This document shows, one piece after another, positions 9,001-23,102 of a stretch of 49,277 nt of DNA; the first letter of the stretch is position 1, and each line of letters opens with the position of its first letter. This DNA comes from Zygnema cylindricum. Lineage: Eukaryota > Streptophyta > Zygnematophyceae > Zygnematales > Zygnemataceae. The notes under the pieces are model-generated. The model was given only the letters and a program-made list of their open reading frames with translations. It was not told the DNA's origin and made no database searches. A program made the translations under genes and the position numbers. The stretch is taken from NCBI GenBank assembly GCA_037447655.1, contig JBBHKE010000900.1:238172-287448 (forward strand), read 5' to 3'.

Positions 9001-11897
9001 TATCAAAACGATACACGTATGTGTTTCGGTAAGTAATTAAAGTGTTACGCAAAACGTCACTTTCACTTAAACATACCAAAATTGACGAAACGTCATCTAT
9101 AATCAAACGACGCTCGTGGACGCGAATCTAACCGTGTAAAATACATTACCAGACGGACTTTGTCGCCCCCGCCAAACCCGAATGAATCTTCGGCGGCTTT
9201 CGGACATAGCGGCGCGCTGCGCCACGTGGCGCCACGTCATTGGACGCCGGAAAGGATGATAGGAGGAACGATGGCTCCCAAGTTGACAAGTGTCAACTAG
9301 AAGGCCATGTTGTACAAAGGCCGTACAAGAAGTACAATCGGCCACTCGGCCACTGTACCTTCTTGTACTATACACTTTTTTGATTGGCCTAAGGTAGAGT
9401 AGTAGGTAGTTGTGAGTAGGAGTTAAGGAACTTAGCGTGTTTGAGGCTCCTCTCTCCAAATGACCTTTTGTATTTATAGGCCATCTTTGGCCAACCATAA
9501 CTTACTGCTTAGGGGAGCAAATTCAGTGATTCTTTTTGCGTTTGACTCAGGGGAGTCTTGTCCTTACATGGGTGAGGGTGGTCAAAATATTTGTGTGCCT
9601 GGGCGGCACATATTGATTGAGAAAGTGAAAGGGGCAAATATTATCCTAGAGGCTTTACATAGGCTGTTAATTTTGTGGGTTAATGGAGACCACAGAATTT
9701 CAGGGGAGGGGGAGGGGGAGAGGGGGAGGGGGGGGAGGGGGGGAGGGGGGAGGGGGAGGGGGGAGGGGGGAGGGGGAGGGGAAAGGGAGGAATTGATAGG
9801 AGGAAGGAAGGAAACATGGTTAAATAAATATGTGATTTGTTTGGTGTCATAACATGTTGAAATGGAAAACTGAAGGGAGTTGTTGCAACCTAATCATGTT
9901 TCTGTTCAGTGTATTATACTTTAATGTATTATATCGTATTTCGTTGTATTTCGTTATATTTGATTGCATGTTATCGTTTTTTTCTGTATTTTATAGTATT
10001 TTATCATTCTTCATCGCATTTTATCGTACTTTCTCGTAATTTATTATATTTTATTTTGTATAATTACAGGTACATATCGGTGCCAAAGGACATGGGCAGT
10101 TTCAACTGCGGAGCTTTTGTGGCAGGAGTCGTGAAGGTCAGAATTTCCTTCGCCTCTTACCTCCCCCCCCGCTTTTCATTCTTTTTTGATAAGTATGCGT
10201 AACACTTCTTACCTCCTTACCTCCTCCTTACCTCCTTACCATTCTCCCCATTTCTTATTATTTTCTGAAGTATGGGAAAGAATGTTGTGAAACTAAATTG
10301 AAAGCTCCTCCAATCACACGTGTGGATGTACTGACTTTGTAAATACAAAGCAGTACGGTCCACACAAGTCGAAAAAATGAAACTTTAATAGTTTGTAAGA
10401 AAGGTCAAAAAGTTTTAAAGTATTCAATGCAGGTGTATGGAAAAAGTACATTGACTTTTGCCACAATAATATTTCATGCGATTGACTTAAACCAACCAAA
10501 ACAAAAAAAAAACAAAACAAAACAAACAAACAAAAAATATATAACGAAACTGAATCAGGAGAGATTAGTTAGTATATGCGACTATTTTCTTTGTCCACTC
10601 TAATTCACGTTTGAAACATTCAAAATACGACCTCCGGCCAAAAATGGGTTTTATGACATGATGTGGCGTTGAGAATCCTGAAGAAAATCTTGTCCCACTA
10701 AATGCCGGTGAGTGAGAGTTCGTGGTCGTACCCGTTTCTTATCCTTTTTTAGGGAATTTTCTGTGCGAAAATGGGGTTTTCAGGGGGTTTTGGATAGTGC
10801 TGGGTTTTCCGCCCGAGTGACCGCCCATTATGTGGCGGTGGAGGGACAGCTGAGGCCGAGAACCACTATTCTCATCAAGTTTGTACCAGAGGTGCCTCCT
10901 TCCCTTCCTCCCTCTCTCCCTCCTTCCCTCCCTCCTGGTTCACTCTCTAGCACTCTCTATCTCTATCGCTCCCTCTCCCTCTCCCTTGTCATCTCCCTCT
11001 CCCTCGCCCTCGCCCTCGCCCTCTCGTTCTCCTTCTCCCTCGCACTCTCGTTCTCCCTCTCCCCCTCCCTTTCCCTCCCCCTCTCCCTCGCCCTCTTCCC
11101 CGTCCTCTCCCTCTCCCTCTCCTTCTCCTTCTCCCTCTCCCTCTCCCTCTCCCTCTCCCTCTCCCTCTCCCTCTCCCTCTCCCTCTCCCTCTCCCTCTCC
11201 CTCTCCCTCTCCCTCTCCCTCTCCCTCTCCCTCTCCCTCTCCCTCTCCCTCTCCCTCTCCCTCTCCCTCTCCCTCTCCCTCTCCCTCTCCCTCTCCCTCT
11301 CCCTCTCCCTCTCCCTCTCCCTCTCCCTCTCCCTCTCCCTCTCCCTCTCCCTCTCCCTCTCCCTCTCCCTCTCCCTCTCCCTCTCCCTCTCCCTCTCCCT
11401 CTCCCTCTCCCTCTCCTCTCCCTCTCCCTGTCCTTTCCCTCTCCCTGTCCTCTCCCTCTCCCTCTCCTCCCCCCCTCTCTCTTCCTCTTTCCCTCCTCTC
11501 TTCCTCGCCTCCTCCCTCTCCCCTCCCTCTCCCTCTCCTCTCCCTCTCCCTCTCCCGAATGGGGGAAGGGAGTGGGAGTGGGAGGGGTAAAGAGAGAGGG
11601 AAAGGGAGAGCTAGCAGGAGGTATTAATCATTTTCAATCAGTTGAAAGAATGGAATAATGGTTTTGTGCATAACATTATTTTTGGTTCTTTTTACATCAT
11701 TTTGTGTAATTTTATGTCAACAGAAGTTTTGTTTCAAGTTTGCTGACCTAGGACCATCTTTTCACCTATGTCGTTTCTCATTCTTCAAATTCCGTCTTAT
11801 TCACGTGAATTTTTTATTTTGACTATCTAAATAATAAATCTTATTATACTTTAATATCGCTGTGCAGGTTTTGGCGAGGGAAGCTCGCCTCGGATAA
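78..11897 (+). CDS. TRAPPC5: TRAPP complex subunit 5 (Trs31), 5'-partial, seven exons
   Basis: Exons: 78-166, 1237-1300, 1964-2041, 3305-3381, 10070-10136, 10784-10891, 11868-11897; all phases agree and give 170 residues plus stop TAA. Joined pieces include [87 protein letters not shown] and LAREARLG-stop. These match the conserved Bet3-family core of Trs31/TRAPPC5, a core subunit of the TRAPP tethering and Rab-activating complexes of the early secretory pathway and autophagy. The family is about 190 residues long, so roughly 20 N-terminal codons lie left of the window. Exon 1 opens after a polypyrimidine tract and TTTCAG. Exon 6 ends at a weak donor (GTGCCT), chosen because it keeps the family's acidic residue before VL. 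Intron 4 is 6.7 kb because a copia element inserted in it. No broken codon is visible, so the gene looks functional. Confidence 0.93.
138..270 (+). repeat. tandem duplication of exon end plus 5' splice site
   Basis: The last ~29 bases of the first visible TRAPPC5 exon, its GTAAGG donor and the following intron start (from 138) recur about 64 bp downstream (from 202). The second copy keeps the AGTCAATAATAT...GCAGAACTC block and a GTAAGGAATCTC donor-like site followed by CCTCATAAG. It has diverged by several substitutions and small indels, so it is a decayed decoy 5' splice site inside the intron. Confidence 0.8.
270..720. repeat. degenerate tandem repeat, core TCTTGTAGAAAA
   Basis: TRAPPC5 intron 1 holds many imperfect copies of a 12-20 bp unit with core TCTTGTAGAAAA or TCTTGTGGAAAA. 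The open frame at 257-448 on the minus strand is only this repeat read through and is not a gene. The rest of the intron to 1236 is A/T-rich with homopolymer runs and shows nothing else. Confidence 0.7.
1310..1780. repeat. degenerate tandem repeat, core AAGACAAAACAATA
   Basis: TRAPPC5 intron 2 begins almost at its donor with about 30 imperfect copies of a unit around AATAAGACAAAACA or GGACAAAAGAATA, ending in a short GA run. The minus-strand frames at 1302-1561 are artefacts of the repeat. Confidence 0.7.
2640..3304 (+). repeat. tandem copies of a 3' splice-site segment in TRAPPC5 intron 3
   Basis: About five to six imperfect units of roughly 75-130 bp lie just upstream of the exon that starts at 3305. 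Each has TTTTGTGGTTTCC, then CACACTAATTTAGGTGG, then a CGTGTCACACGATACAAAA block and a T-rich tail. The phrase CTAATTTAG|GTGGC is exactly the branch-site-like and acceptor context of the real exon (3294-3309). AGGTGG-type acceptors sit near 2775, 2898, 3018, 3093 and 3213, all upstream of the true one. Confidence 0.78.
3442..4346 (+). repeat. 5' LTR of copia element 1
   Basis: 905 bp, TG...TA. It contains a palindromic G-box GCCACGTGGC (3873-3882) followed by GCCACGTC and ATTGG (inverted CCAAT), a GTAC-rich hairpin (3975-4012), and a TATA-like TATTTATA (4115-4122), so transcription probably starts near 4145. An antisense tRNA-like segment lies at about 3590-3655. The copy at 8792-9702 differs by scattered substitutions and small indels. 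Confidence 0.93.
4115..4122 (+). promoter_or_regulatory. TATA box of the copia 1 LTR
   Basis: TATTTATA precedes GGCCATC, about 240 bp downstream of the G-box/CCAAT cluster. The matching position in the 3' LTR keeps the same motif. It probably sets the U3/R boundary. Confidence 0.55.
4347..4361 (+). other. primer-binding site, initiator tRNA-Met anticodon-arm type
   Basis: GGTTATGGGCCCACC follows the 5' LTR directly. It is the reverse complement of GGUGGGCCCAUAACC, the anticodon arm of plant initiator tRNA-Met as I recall it, and not of the tRNA 3' end. This is the half-tRNA priming known for Drosophila copia and yeast Ty5. The ATG at 4351 inside it opens the gag frame. Confidence 0.75.
4351..5386 (+). 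pseudogene. copia 1 gag, decayed
   Basis: The frame opens at the ATG within the primer-binding site ([18 protein letters not shown]) and stays open to a TAG at 4828. Gag-like coding continues in the same register ([17 protein letters not shown], then [16 protein letters not shown]) to a second stop at 5023, then changes frame near 5110-5150. The nucleocapsid zinc knuckle [14 protein letters not shown] (CX2CX4HX4C) is intact around 5255-5300. A Lys/Glu-rich linker follows. In an intact element this packages the RNA; here it cannot be made as one protein. Confidence 0.85.
5500..8790 (+). pseudogene. copia 1 pol (PR-IN-RT-RH), decayed
   Basis: Protease: WII-stop-SGAS, where the catalytic Asp codon of DSGA is replaced by TAG (5535-5537). 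GAG-pre-integrase: LWHKRLGH...CCGCAQGK near 5925-6055. Integrase: HTDDWD near 6117, RSDNGKE near 6305 and [10 protein letters not shown] near 6407, so the DDE residues remain. Reverse transcriptase: [10 protein letters not shown] through VYGLKQAPR to a stop at 7624, then IYVDDLL near 7735. RNase H: WSDACYGD and STMEAEYM. A 49-bp tandem duplication at 8534-8631 shifts the frame inside the KHMDIR motif. The stretch [15 protein letters not shown] marks the usual C-terminus. A purine-rich tract (AATTAAGGGGAG) precedes the 3' LTR. Confidence 0.93.
8534..8631 (+). repeat. 49-bp tandem duplication in copia 1 RNase H
   Basis: The segment beginning TCCAAAACACCATTTCAAAG occurs at 8534 and again at 8583, with near-perfect identity. 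Because 49 is not a multiple of three it ends the RNase H frame at a stop shortly after the second copy starts. The perfect match means it is younger than the rest of the damage. Confidence 0.9.
8792..9702 (+). repeat. 3' LTR of copia element 1
   Basis: 911 bp, TG...CA, matching 3442-4346. It keeps the G-box, the GTAC hairpin (9323-9368) with a better-paired second arm than the 5' copy, the TATA motif, and the antisense tRNA-like segment (about 8935-9005), here with a perfect GCCT/AGGC D-stem. Confidence 0.93.
9703..9790 (+). repeat. G-rich purine microsatellite, (GGGGGA)n-like
   Basis: Runs of four to seven G separated by single A continue the GGAGGGGG tract found at 3420-3441 on the other side of copia 1. 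The element therefore split one microsatellite. The tract has many G-quadruplex-capable runs on the coding strand of the TRAPPC5 intron. Confidence 0.85.
9900..10060. repeat. degenerate repeat, core TATTTTATCGTA
   Basis: Just upstream of the TRAPPC5 exon at 10070 are about a dozen imperfect copies of a 10-14 bp T-rich unit (TATTTCGTTGTATTTCGT, TATTTTATCATTCTTCATCG). The pyrimidine-rich phase feeds into the acceptor TAATTACAG. Intron 5 (10137-10783) shows only homopolymers and short CCTTACCTC repeats. Confidence 0.6.
10895..11560 (+). repeat. (CTCCCT)n microsatellite, about 650 bp
   Basis: Starts three bases after the exon 6 donor of TRAPPC5. The core 11120-11415 is an essentially perfect CTCCCT array of about 50 units; both flanks are degenerate CT-rich DNA. 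The long serine/leucine or serine/proline frames at 10712-11627 are translations of this array and not proteins. Confidence 0.95.
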
Positions 11898-12757
11898 ATG
11901 ACCATTTTTTTTAGGTCCATCATTTGCCTTACACTTCAATGGTATCATTTTTGTAAAATAATGTTTTTAGTCTTTTTAAGATACTAGAATAGAGAACTGA
12001 ATTCAAATAAGTTGCATCCTTTTTTAAAAACATCTGTGTATAGTTGTAGAAACAGCATGAGTAAGATGGAAAACAAACAGTCAGGGGTTTAGTTTATGCA
12101 ATAACAAAGTCTCGATGACCATGACATCGATGGCAATGACAATGGCGATGATGATAAACGAGAAAAAGTTTACTTTCCCCATGAAGTTGATTTTGATGTT
12201 TGATGCTCTAGACATGTGGTGAATCAGTTGGCAATTAGTGAGGATGTTGCACGGCGAACAGAGAACCAGGGAAAACAGGAAAAGATACAAGGAAAGCCGT
12301 AAAGGGACTAGGATAAGCCGTAAAAGAACTAGTAGAAGCCATAAGGTGATTGGGGACAACCGCAAAAAAACTAGGGAAGGCCGCAGAAGAACTTGGAAAA
12401 GTCGTGAGGTACACCGTGAGTTGCTGTTAGTGCTAAGAACCAATTAGTATGAGTGTTTTAGTGTTAATAATTATTTTGCTTGTGTGAATAATGTGGATGT
12501 TGCTGGATCGGTTAAAAGACATTGTGTTAAGAAAAGAAACGGTTAGTATTAATAATGGCATTTTGTGGCCAGTTCAAATAAAAATGGCAACCACAAATGT
12601 TATTAAATGGGGAGTCGCGGTGTTACACAACTATTCCTCGCGTTCTCAGGTGGTTTGATTACACTATCTAACTTCGTGGTTCAAAGTATGTTTGTTGCAT
12701 AATGTAATTTAGTGCAGTTATTTCTTACACAGCCCAATGCTAATAGTATTTTCTAGG
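11898..12757. repeat. intergenic; degenerate ~27-bp repeat at 12240-12420
   Basis: Downstream of TRAPPC5, only AT-rich DNA is seen except for imperfect units around AAGCCGTAAAAGAACTAGGA between 12240 and 12420 (about seven copies). These account for the Arg/Lys-rich plus frame and the Leu-rich minus frame there. No gene is recognised. Confidence 0.5.
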
Positions 12758-13768
12758 TTTTGTAAAAGATAAAATGCAGAAAAGAAGCAGAGGCAGTCTG
12801 CCTCTAAATCCTCTCTTCAGCTCCCACTCTTGTCGCAGTCACTGAAAGTTGGAGAGGGAGCTAGAGCCATGGCTGCCTATGCTATCCACAGGGAGACAAA
12901 CAGTAGATTGGTAGATTTACCAAAAATTGATATTTGCAGGCCCAAAGATTTGAACCTAGTATGTGTTGTTGGTGAATGCAGCTGGTAGGCAGAAGCTTTA
13001 TCCAATTAGTCTGAGACCACGGTTACATATAAAAGGTTTGATAGCAATATAAATGTTTACACGTAGACTATTTCATTTAACGGCATATTAGGATATATAC
13101 AGTTTGTATTGTACAGGATACGGAACATCTCGAAACGGATACCGCGCATTTTGTTTCGAAGTGAAACAAATATCGCGCAAGTATTTATGACGGCTACGAT
13201 TGAAACTCGGTTTTGATCGAACAACAGCGAAGAATGCCGAGATCGCAGAATAAGATTTTTGGCGGTTTGCGGTCAACGCCACATCGATTGACACGTGGCA
13301 CAACCACATTGGATTACGGCATCTCCGGGGATTACAGGATCGTATCCAAATATGAAATGTGTCGACTTGTTGGCCATGTCGTAAATTGGTTGTACAGAAA
13401 GTACACCGGCACTTGTACCTTTCTGTACGACACAGTATTATGATTCATGCCGTACTTCAGTAGATAGAGTTTTAGAGAGAGATAGGACTTATAAAAATTT
13501 GGTAGATAGGACCCTCACTCTCAGAGAGCTTCTGTACAAAAGGTCAACTTTGACCCTCCATAACTTACTACTCTGGGGAGCAAATTCAAAGATTCTTTTT
13601 TGCTATCGACTCAAGGGAGTCTTGCCTTCACAAGGGTGAACGTGGTCAGAGTTTTTGTCTGCCAGGGTGGTAGTTATTCTTGCTGGAACACGAAGAGGTC
13701 AGGGTTATCCTAGAGGCTTCGTGTGAGCTGCCTACTCTGAGGACCCCTATGGAGGTCTCAGAGTTGCA
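12758..13768 (+). mobile_element. diverged solo LTR related to copia 1
   Basis: Collinear with the copia 1 LTR but strongly diverged. Shared blocks include GAGCCATGG (12864), AGATTGGTAGATTTACCAAAA, AGATTTGAACC (12946), an ACACGTGGCA G-box-like site (13289), the GTAC hairpin (13392-13428), CCATAACTTACTAC, GGGAGCAAATTCA, ACTCAAGGGAGTCTTG and TTATCCTAGAGGCTT. The end GGAGGTCTCAGAGTTGCA matches the LTR end. No primer-binding site or internal region follows, so it is a solo LTR. The left boundary is uncertain by some tens of bases and no target duplication was found. Confidence 0.75.
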
Positions 13769-14166
13769 CTTAACTCTAATAGCTTTATGTGGTTTCAAAA
13801 AGAAATGGCCACTCAACTTCTCGACTAAATAGAAGAACATTTTGCAGCATTCCCTTTTCAAGCTTGAGGATTGGATTGCATTTCCATGGTTGTAGACACA
13901 TAGCCTATATTTATTTATTTAATGCAAGGGAATTGTTCACCTGTTATTGTGTGTCAATCTTTTGTGTTTTGAATTATAGTCTATAAGTTTTGTGTATATA
14001 AAGGAAATGTCTTATGTCAAACATTGGTAAAATGGAAAAAATTGAATGTTGTAAAGTGGATGTTGGTCAGGCATGAGTGGGGTTTATAAGGTTTTCAAAG
14101 ATGTTCTGAAGGAAATTGTTTATGGATTTTCATGTATGTATGAAATCAGTTACTTTAAGTACTGTA

Positions 14167-14725
14167 CAACGCCAATCGCTATTAGCGTAGTGTACGCTAA
14201 TTCCGTCCCAGTTTTTTTTATTTTATTCTCAAATAGCGTAGCTTATTCTATTTTTTTTGTACGCCGTTTAGAGTTATTTTCCAAGTACCGTACAAAACGA
14301 AAGTACGTTGTCGTTTAAATAGTGTGGTATTCGGTACGTGTCAGACCGTACAAAATTGTACTTTTTTAAGTGAAAAAGTATAATTAACGAGTTTTAGTAA
14401 CCGCTGACGCATGAGAATATGCTCTCTAAAAAGGGGATAAAATCGAGTTGTCAAATATCACGTTCGCACATATTTGCCCAACAACCACGTTTCGACTGTG
14501 TGAACGCACGATTTGTTTACGATTTGTCAGATTTTGTACAAGTACCTATATTAGTGTAAGCATGTTTGCGACAGACGTTTATTTTTTTCAAAGACCCAAA
14601 TTAGAATTATTCAACAATTAGAATGTATATTTTTTTTCAAAATTTTCAAATTCTTAATTAGCGTACACCACTGTAATTATTATTATACGCTAAAGAAACT
14701 TCTACGCTAATAGCGATTGGCGGTG
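14167..14725. mobile_element. MITE A, TA-flanked, CACCGC-type ends
   Basis: 559 bp with TA on both sides. Terminal inverted repeats are CAACGCCAATCGCTATTAGC at the left and the complement of CACCGCCAATCGCTATTAGC at the right. A subterminal palindrome ATTAGCGTA...TACGCTAAT follows the left end. TAGCGTA or its complement recurs near 14184, 14195, 14234, 14659, 14686 and 14703. No coding capacity. The interior (TTTAAATAGTGTGG, TTTGTCAGATT) is homologous to MITE B. Confidence 0.85.
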
Positions 14726-14745
14726 TAGTTTTGTGTCCTAAATAC

Positions 14746-15138
14746 TAGCGTTGGGTATGGAGGACCTTTTGCCGATATTCGATATATATCGAATTTCAGG
14801 TACCCGATAATCGATATATCGCTTCGATATATCGAAAACCAAATTATCGCGATATATAGCCTATATATCGTATCGCCGATATATCGAGGCATTATTATTT
14901 TTTTTTTTTCCCAATTTTTTTTTTCAACCCCCCCCCCCCCCCCGGGGGGGGGGGGGGCCGTATGATTTTCCGTACGTTTTTCCGTACTATGACTGTACGG
15001 AAACCCAGTTTTTGCGATATATATCGCGATAATTTATGTTGGTCCCGGTATGATATATCGAGGAATCTGCTCGATCGATATTCGATAGATCGAATATCGA
15101 AATTATCGCGATATGAATTTACCCGATACCCAACACTA
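14746..15138. mobile_element. hAT-type MITE with a C/G hairpin core
   Basis: 393 bp. Ends TAGCGTTGGGTA and TACCCAACACTA are inverted with one mismatch. The 8-bp flanks CTAAATAC (14738-14745) and CAAAATAC (15139-15146) match at 7 of 8, the duplication length of hAT elements. The interior is packed with CGATATATCG palindromes in both arms. Its centre has a long C run followed directly by a G run (about 14929-14957), which would fold into a perfect hairpin. Confidence 0.82.
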
Positions 15139-15196
15139 CAAAATACACGCTACAAAGTATTGGTGAGTTTGAATTATGCTACAGTACAGTACAGTA

Positions 15197-15683
15197 CACC
15201 GCGAATCGTAATTAGAGTAAATTACTCTAATTCGGTCGCTCAAAATTTTGACTCTATCACATCAAATAGAGTAATCGATTATAATTTTTTCATTATTCTA
15301 ATTTAGGTAAGGTTTAATTAGCGTTTTTAATTCTAATATATGTTCGTTTTAAATAGTGTGGAGTAAGGACGACGTCCGACCGTGCAAAATCGTACTTTTA
15401 TAAGTAAAAAAGTACAAATAATGATTTAATACAGGCCATTATCATGTAACTGCGTTTTAACAAAACGCGTAGTGCGAACGTCATAGTGACGATAAACTGT
15501 ACGTTTTGTCAGATTCTGTACGAATACCGTATTTGCAGTTGCCAAATTAGAGTACACCGCATAAATTAGAGTAAATTCCTTTTTGAAACAGCTCTATCAC
15601 ATAAATTAGAGTAAATTACTCTAATTATTTTTTTCTCTTTTTTTACTCTAATTTTTTCATTACTCTAATTACGATGCGCGGTG
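15197..15683. mobile_element. MITE B, TA-flanked, CACCGC-type ends
   Basis: 487 bp with TA on both sides. Terminal repeats are CACCGCGAATCGTAATTAGA and the complement of CACCGCGCATCGTAATTAGA. The subterminal palindrome is ATTAGAGTAAATTACTCTAAT. TAGAGTA or its complement occurs at least seven more times (near 15267, 15548, 15567, 15606, 15617, 15645, 15661). A partial internal terminal-repeat copy (GTACACCGCATAAATTAGAG) lies at 15552. The middle aligns with MITE A. Confidence 0.85.
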
Positions 15684-16397
15684 TACTGTACTTGACTCTA
15701 GCGTGGCAAGCAGCCTGGGCTTTTTGCCGGAAGAGCTGTATCCTAATTTAATTTGATCGAAGCGGCAAGAAGTAAGAAATTTTTTATTGCAAGAAGTGCG
15801 ATGGAAAATACCATCAAGGTACAAAAGGGTAAAAAAAGAAAAAAAAAACACGATCGAGCAGCTTAAAAAATCGTGCATCGTAAGGCCTAAACTCGATGGA
15901 ACTGCCACTACAGTAGCAAGCTGCATCGGTTACGGGAATCGGACGGCTGTCGATGACGCACTGTCAGCACACAACAAAGGACATGAAAATAATTCTACGA
16001 TCGATAGCCACATCGGACGGCGAAGAAATGACAGTGTTTACCCCGTCAAATCTTATTATTCATTGCGAAACGCCATTGGACATTGAGGCACTGCGGCAAA
16101 ACGATGCCGTTTAAAGACTACAAAAATGATTGTAAATGGACGGTGGAAAATGGATAAAATAGATGAATAACTTCAGCTAAGCATATTACAGCATTTAAAG
16201 CTGTACAGTTCAGTACGTACAGTAATGTAACTTGTAAACTCATGAAGTACAGTTCACTGCACGCATAAAGTGATAAAATCCATCCGTGCCCACTCTGATT
16301 CCCTTTGGCGTTCTGATCGCTATCTTTAAGCACGCCAAGATGTAGGTTAAATTACAGCAGGTATCACGCAAATAAGGTACAAATAAAGTGTAGATTC

Positions 16398-16407
16398 TAT
16401 ATAAATA
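16398..16407 (+). promoter_or_regulatory. TATA box candidate upstream of glycolate oxidase
   Basis: TATATAAATA lies 360 bp upstream of the glycolate oxidase ATG. If it is used, the leader is about 320 nt and has an upstream ATG at 16418 opening a 60-codon frame. A TSS further downstream is possible. The rest of 15684-16397 shows nothing I can name. Confidence 0.4.
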
Positions 16408-16539
16408 GTACACATTTATGTACGATTATGCACGGTTGCGTGAATTCCTCCTCCGGACATCAATCCCAGCCTCATTCACGACCACCACATCCAACTGGAA
16501 GGGGGAATGTCCCTCGGCAAGAATGGTGGCTGTCAGATT

Positions 16540-16549
16540 GCCACGTGGC
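16540..16549. promoter_or_regulatory. palindromic G-box upstream of glycolate oxidase
   Basis: GCCACGTGGC, a full G-box palindrome, 209 bp before the start codon. G-boxes bind bZIP and bHLH (HY5/PIF-type) factors and are typical of light-regulated plant promoters, which fits a photorespiratory gene. It lies downstream of the TATA candidate, so either the real TSS is nearer the ATG or the site is in the leader. Confidence 0.5.
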
Positions 16550-16757
16550 AGCTGCCCTCAATTCACCGATACCATATCAAACGAGATTCTCGTGTTATAA
16601 ACATACTGTAGCTTCCTATACGTTCGAATCTACGTTTTCGCTAGGTCATTCTTATTTCTCATTATTTTCGTTTCCATTTATTAAGGTCACAGTTAGTTGA
16701 CTGTCTATTTTACAGTTTCATTCCTAGTTCTTATTCGTTGTCTAAATTCCGTGAGCT

Positions 16758-23102
<6,345 letters not shown>

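Larger units (their letters stand above)
3442..9702 (+). mobile_element. Ty1/copia LTR retrotransposon 1 (in TRAPPC5 intron 4)
   Basis: Complete 6.26-kb element in the same orientation as the host gene. LTRs are 3442-4346 and 8792-9702, starting TGTTG; the 3' copy ends CA and the 5' copy has a mutated TA end. The 5-bp target duplication GGGGA flanks it (3437-3441, 9703-9707), inside a G-rich purine microsatellite. Order is PBS, gag with CCHC knuckle, protease, integrase, reverse transcriptase, RNase H. Integrase before RT defines the copia superfamily. Coding DNA carries several stops and frameshifts, so it is non-autonomous now, although the LTRs remain very similar by eye. Confidence 0.95.

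Noticed and set aside
10712-11627. Long Ser/Leu-rich and Ser/Pro-rich open frames (292 and 248 aa)
   Set aside because: They are translations of the (CTCCCT)n array in the last TRAPPC5 intron; only 10784-10891 within the first frame is a real exon.
12081-12447. Leu-rich minus frame and Arg/Lys-rich plus frame
   Set aside because: Both are readings of a degenerate ~27-bp tandem repeat.
15787-16086. 99-aa plus-strand frame upstream of GOX
   Set aside because: No homology recognised; it overlaps no splice or promoter signals.
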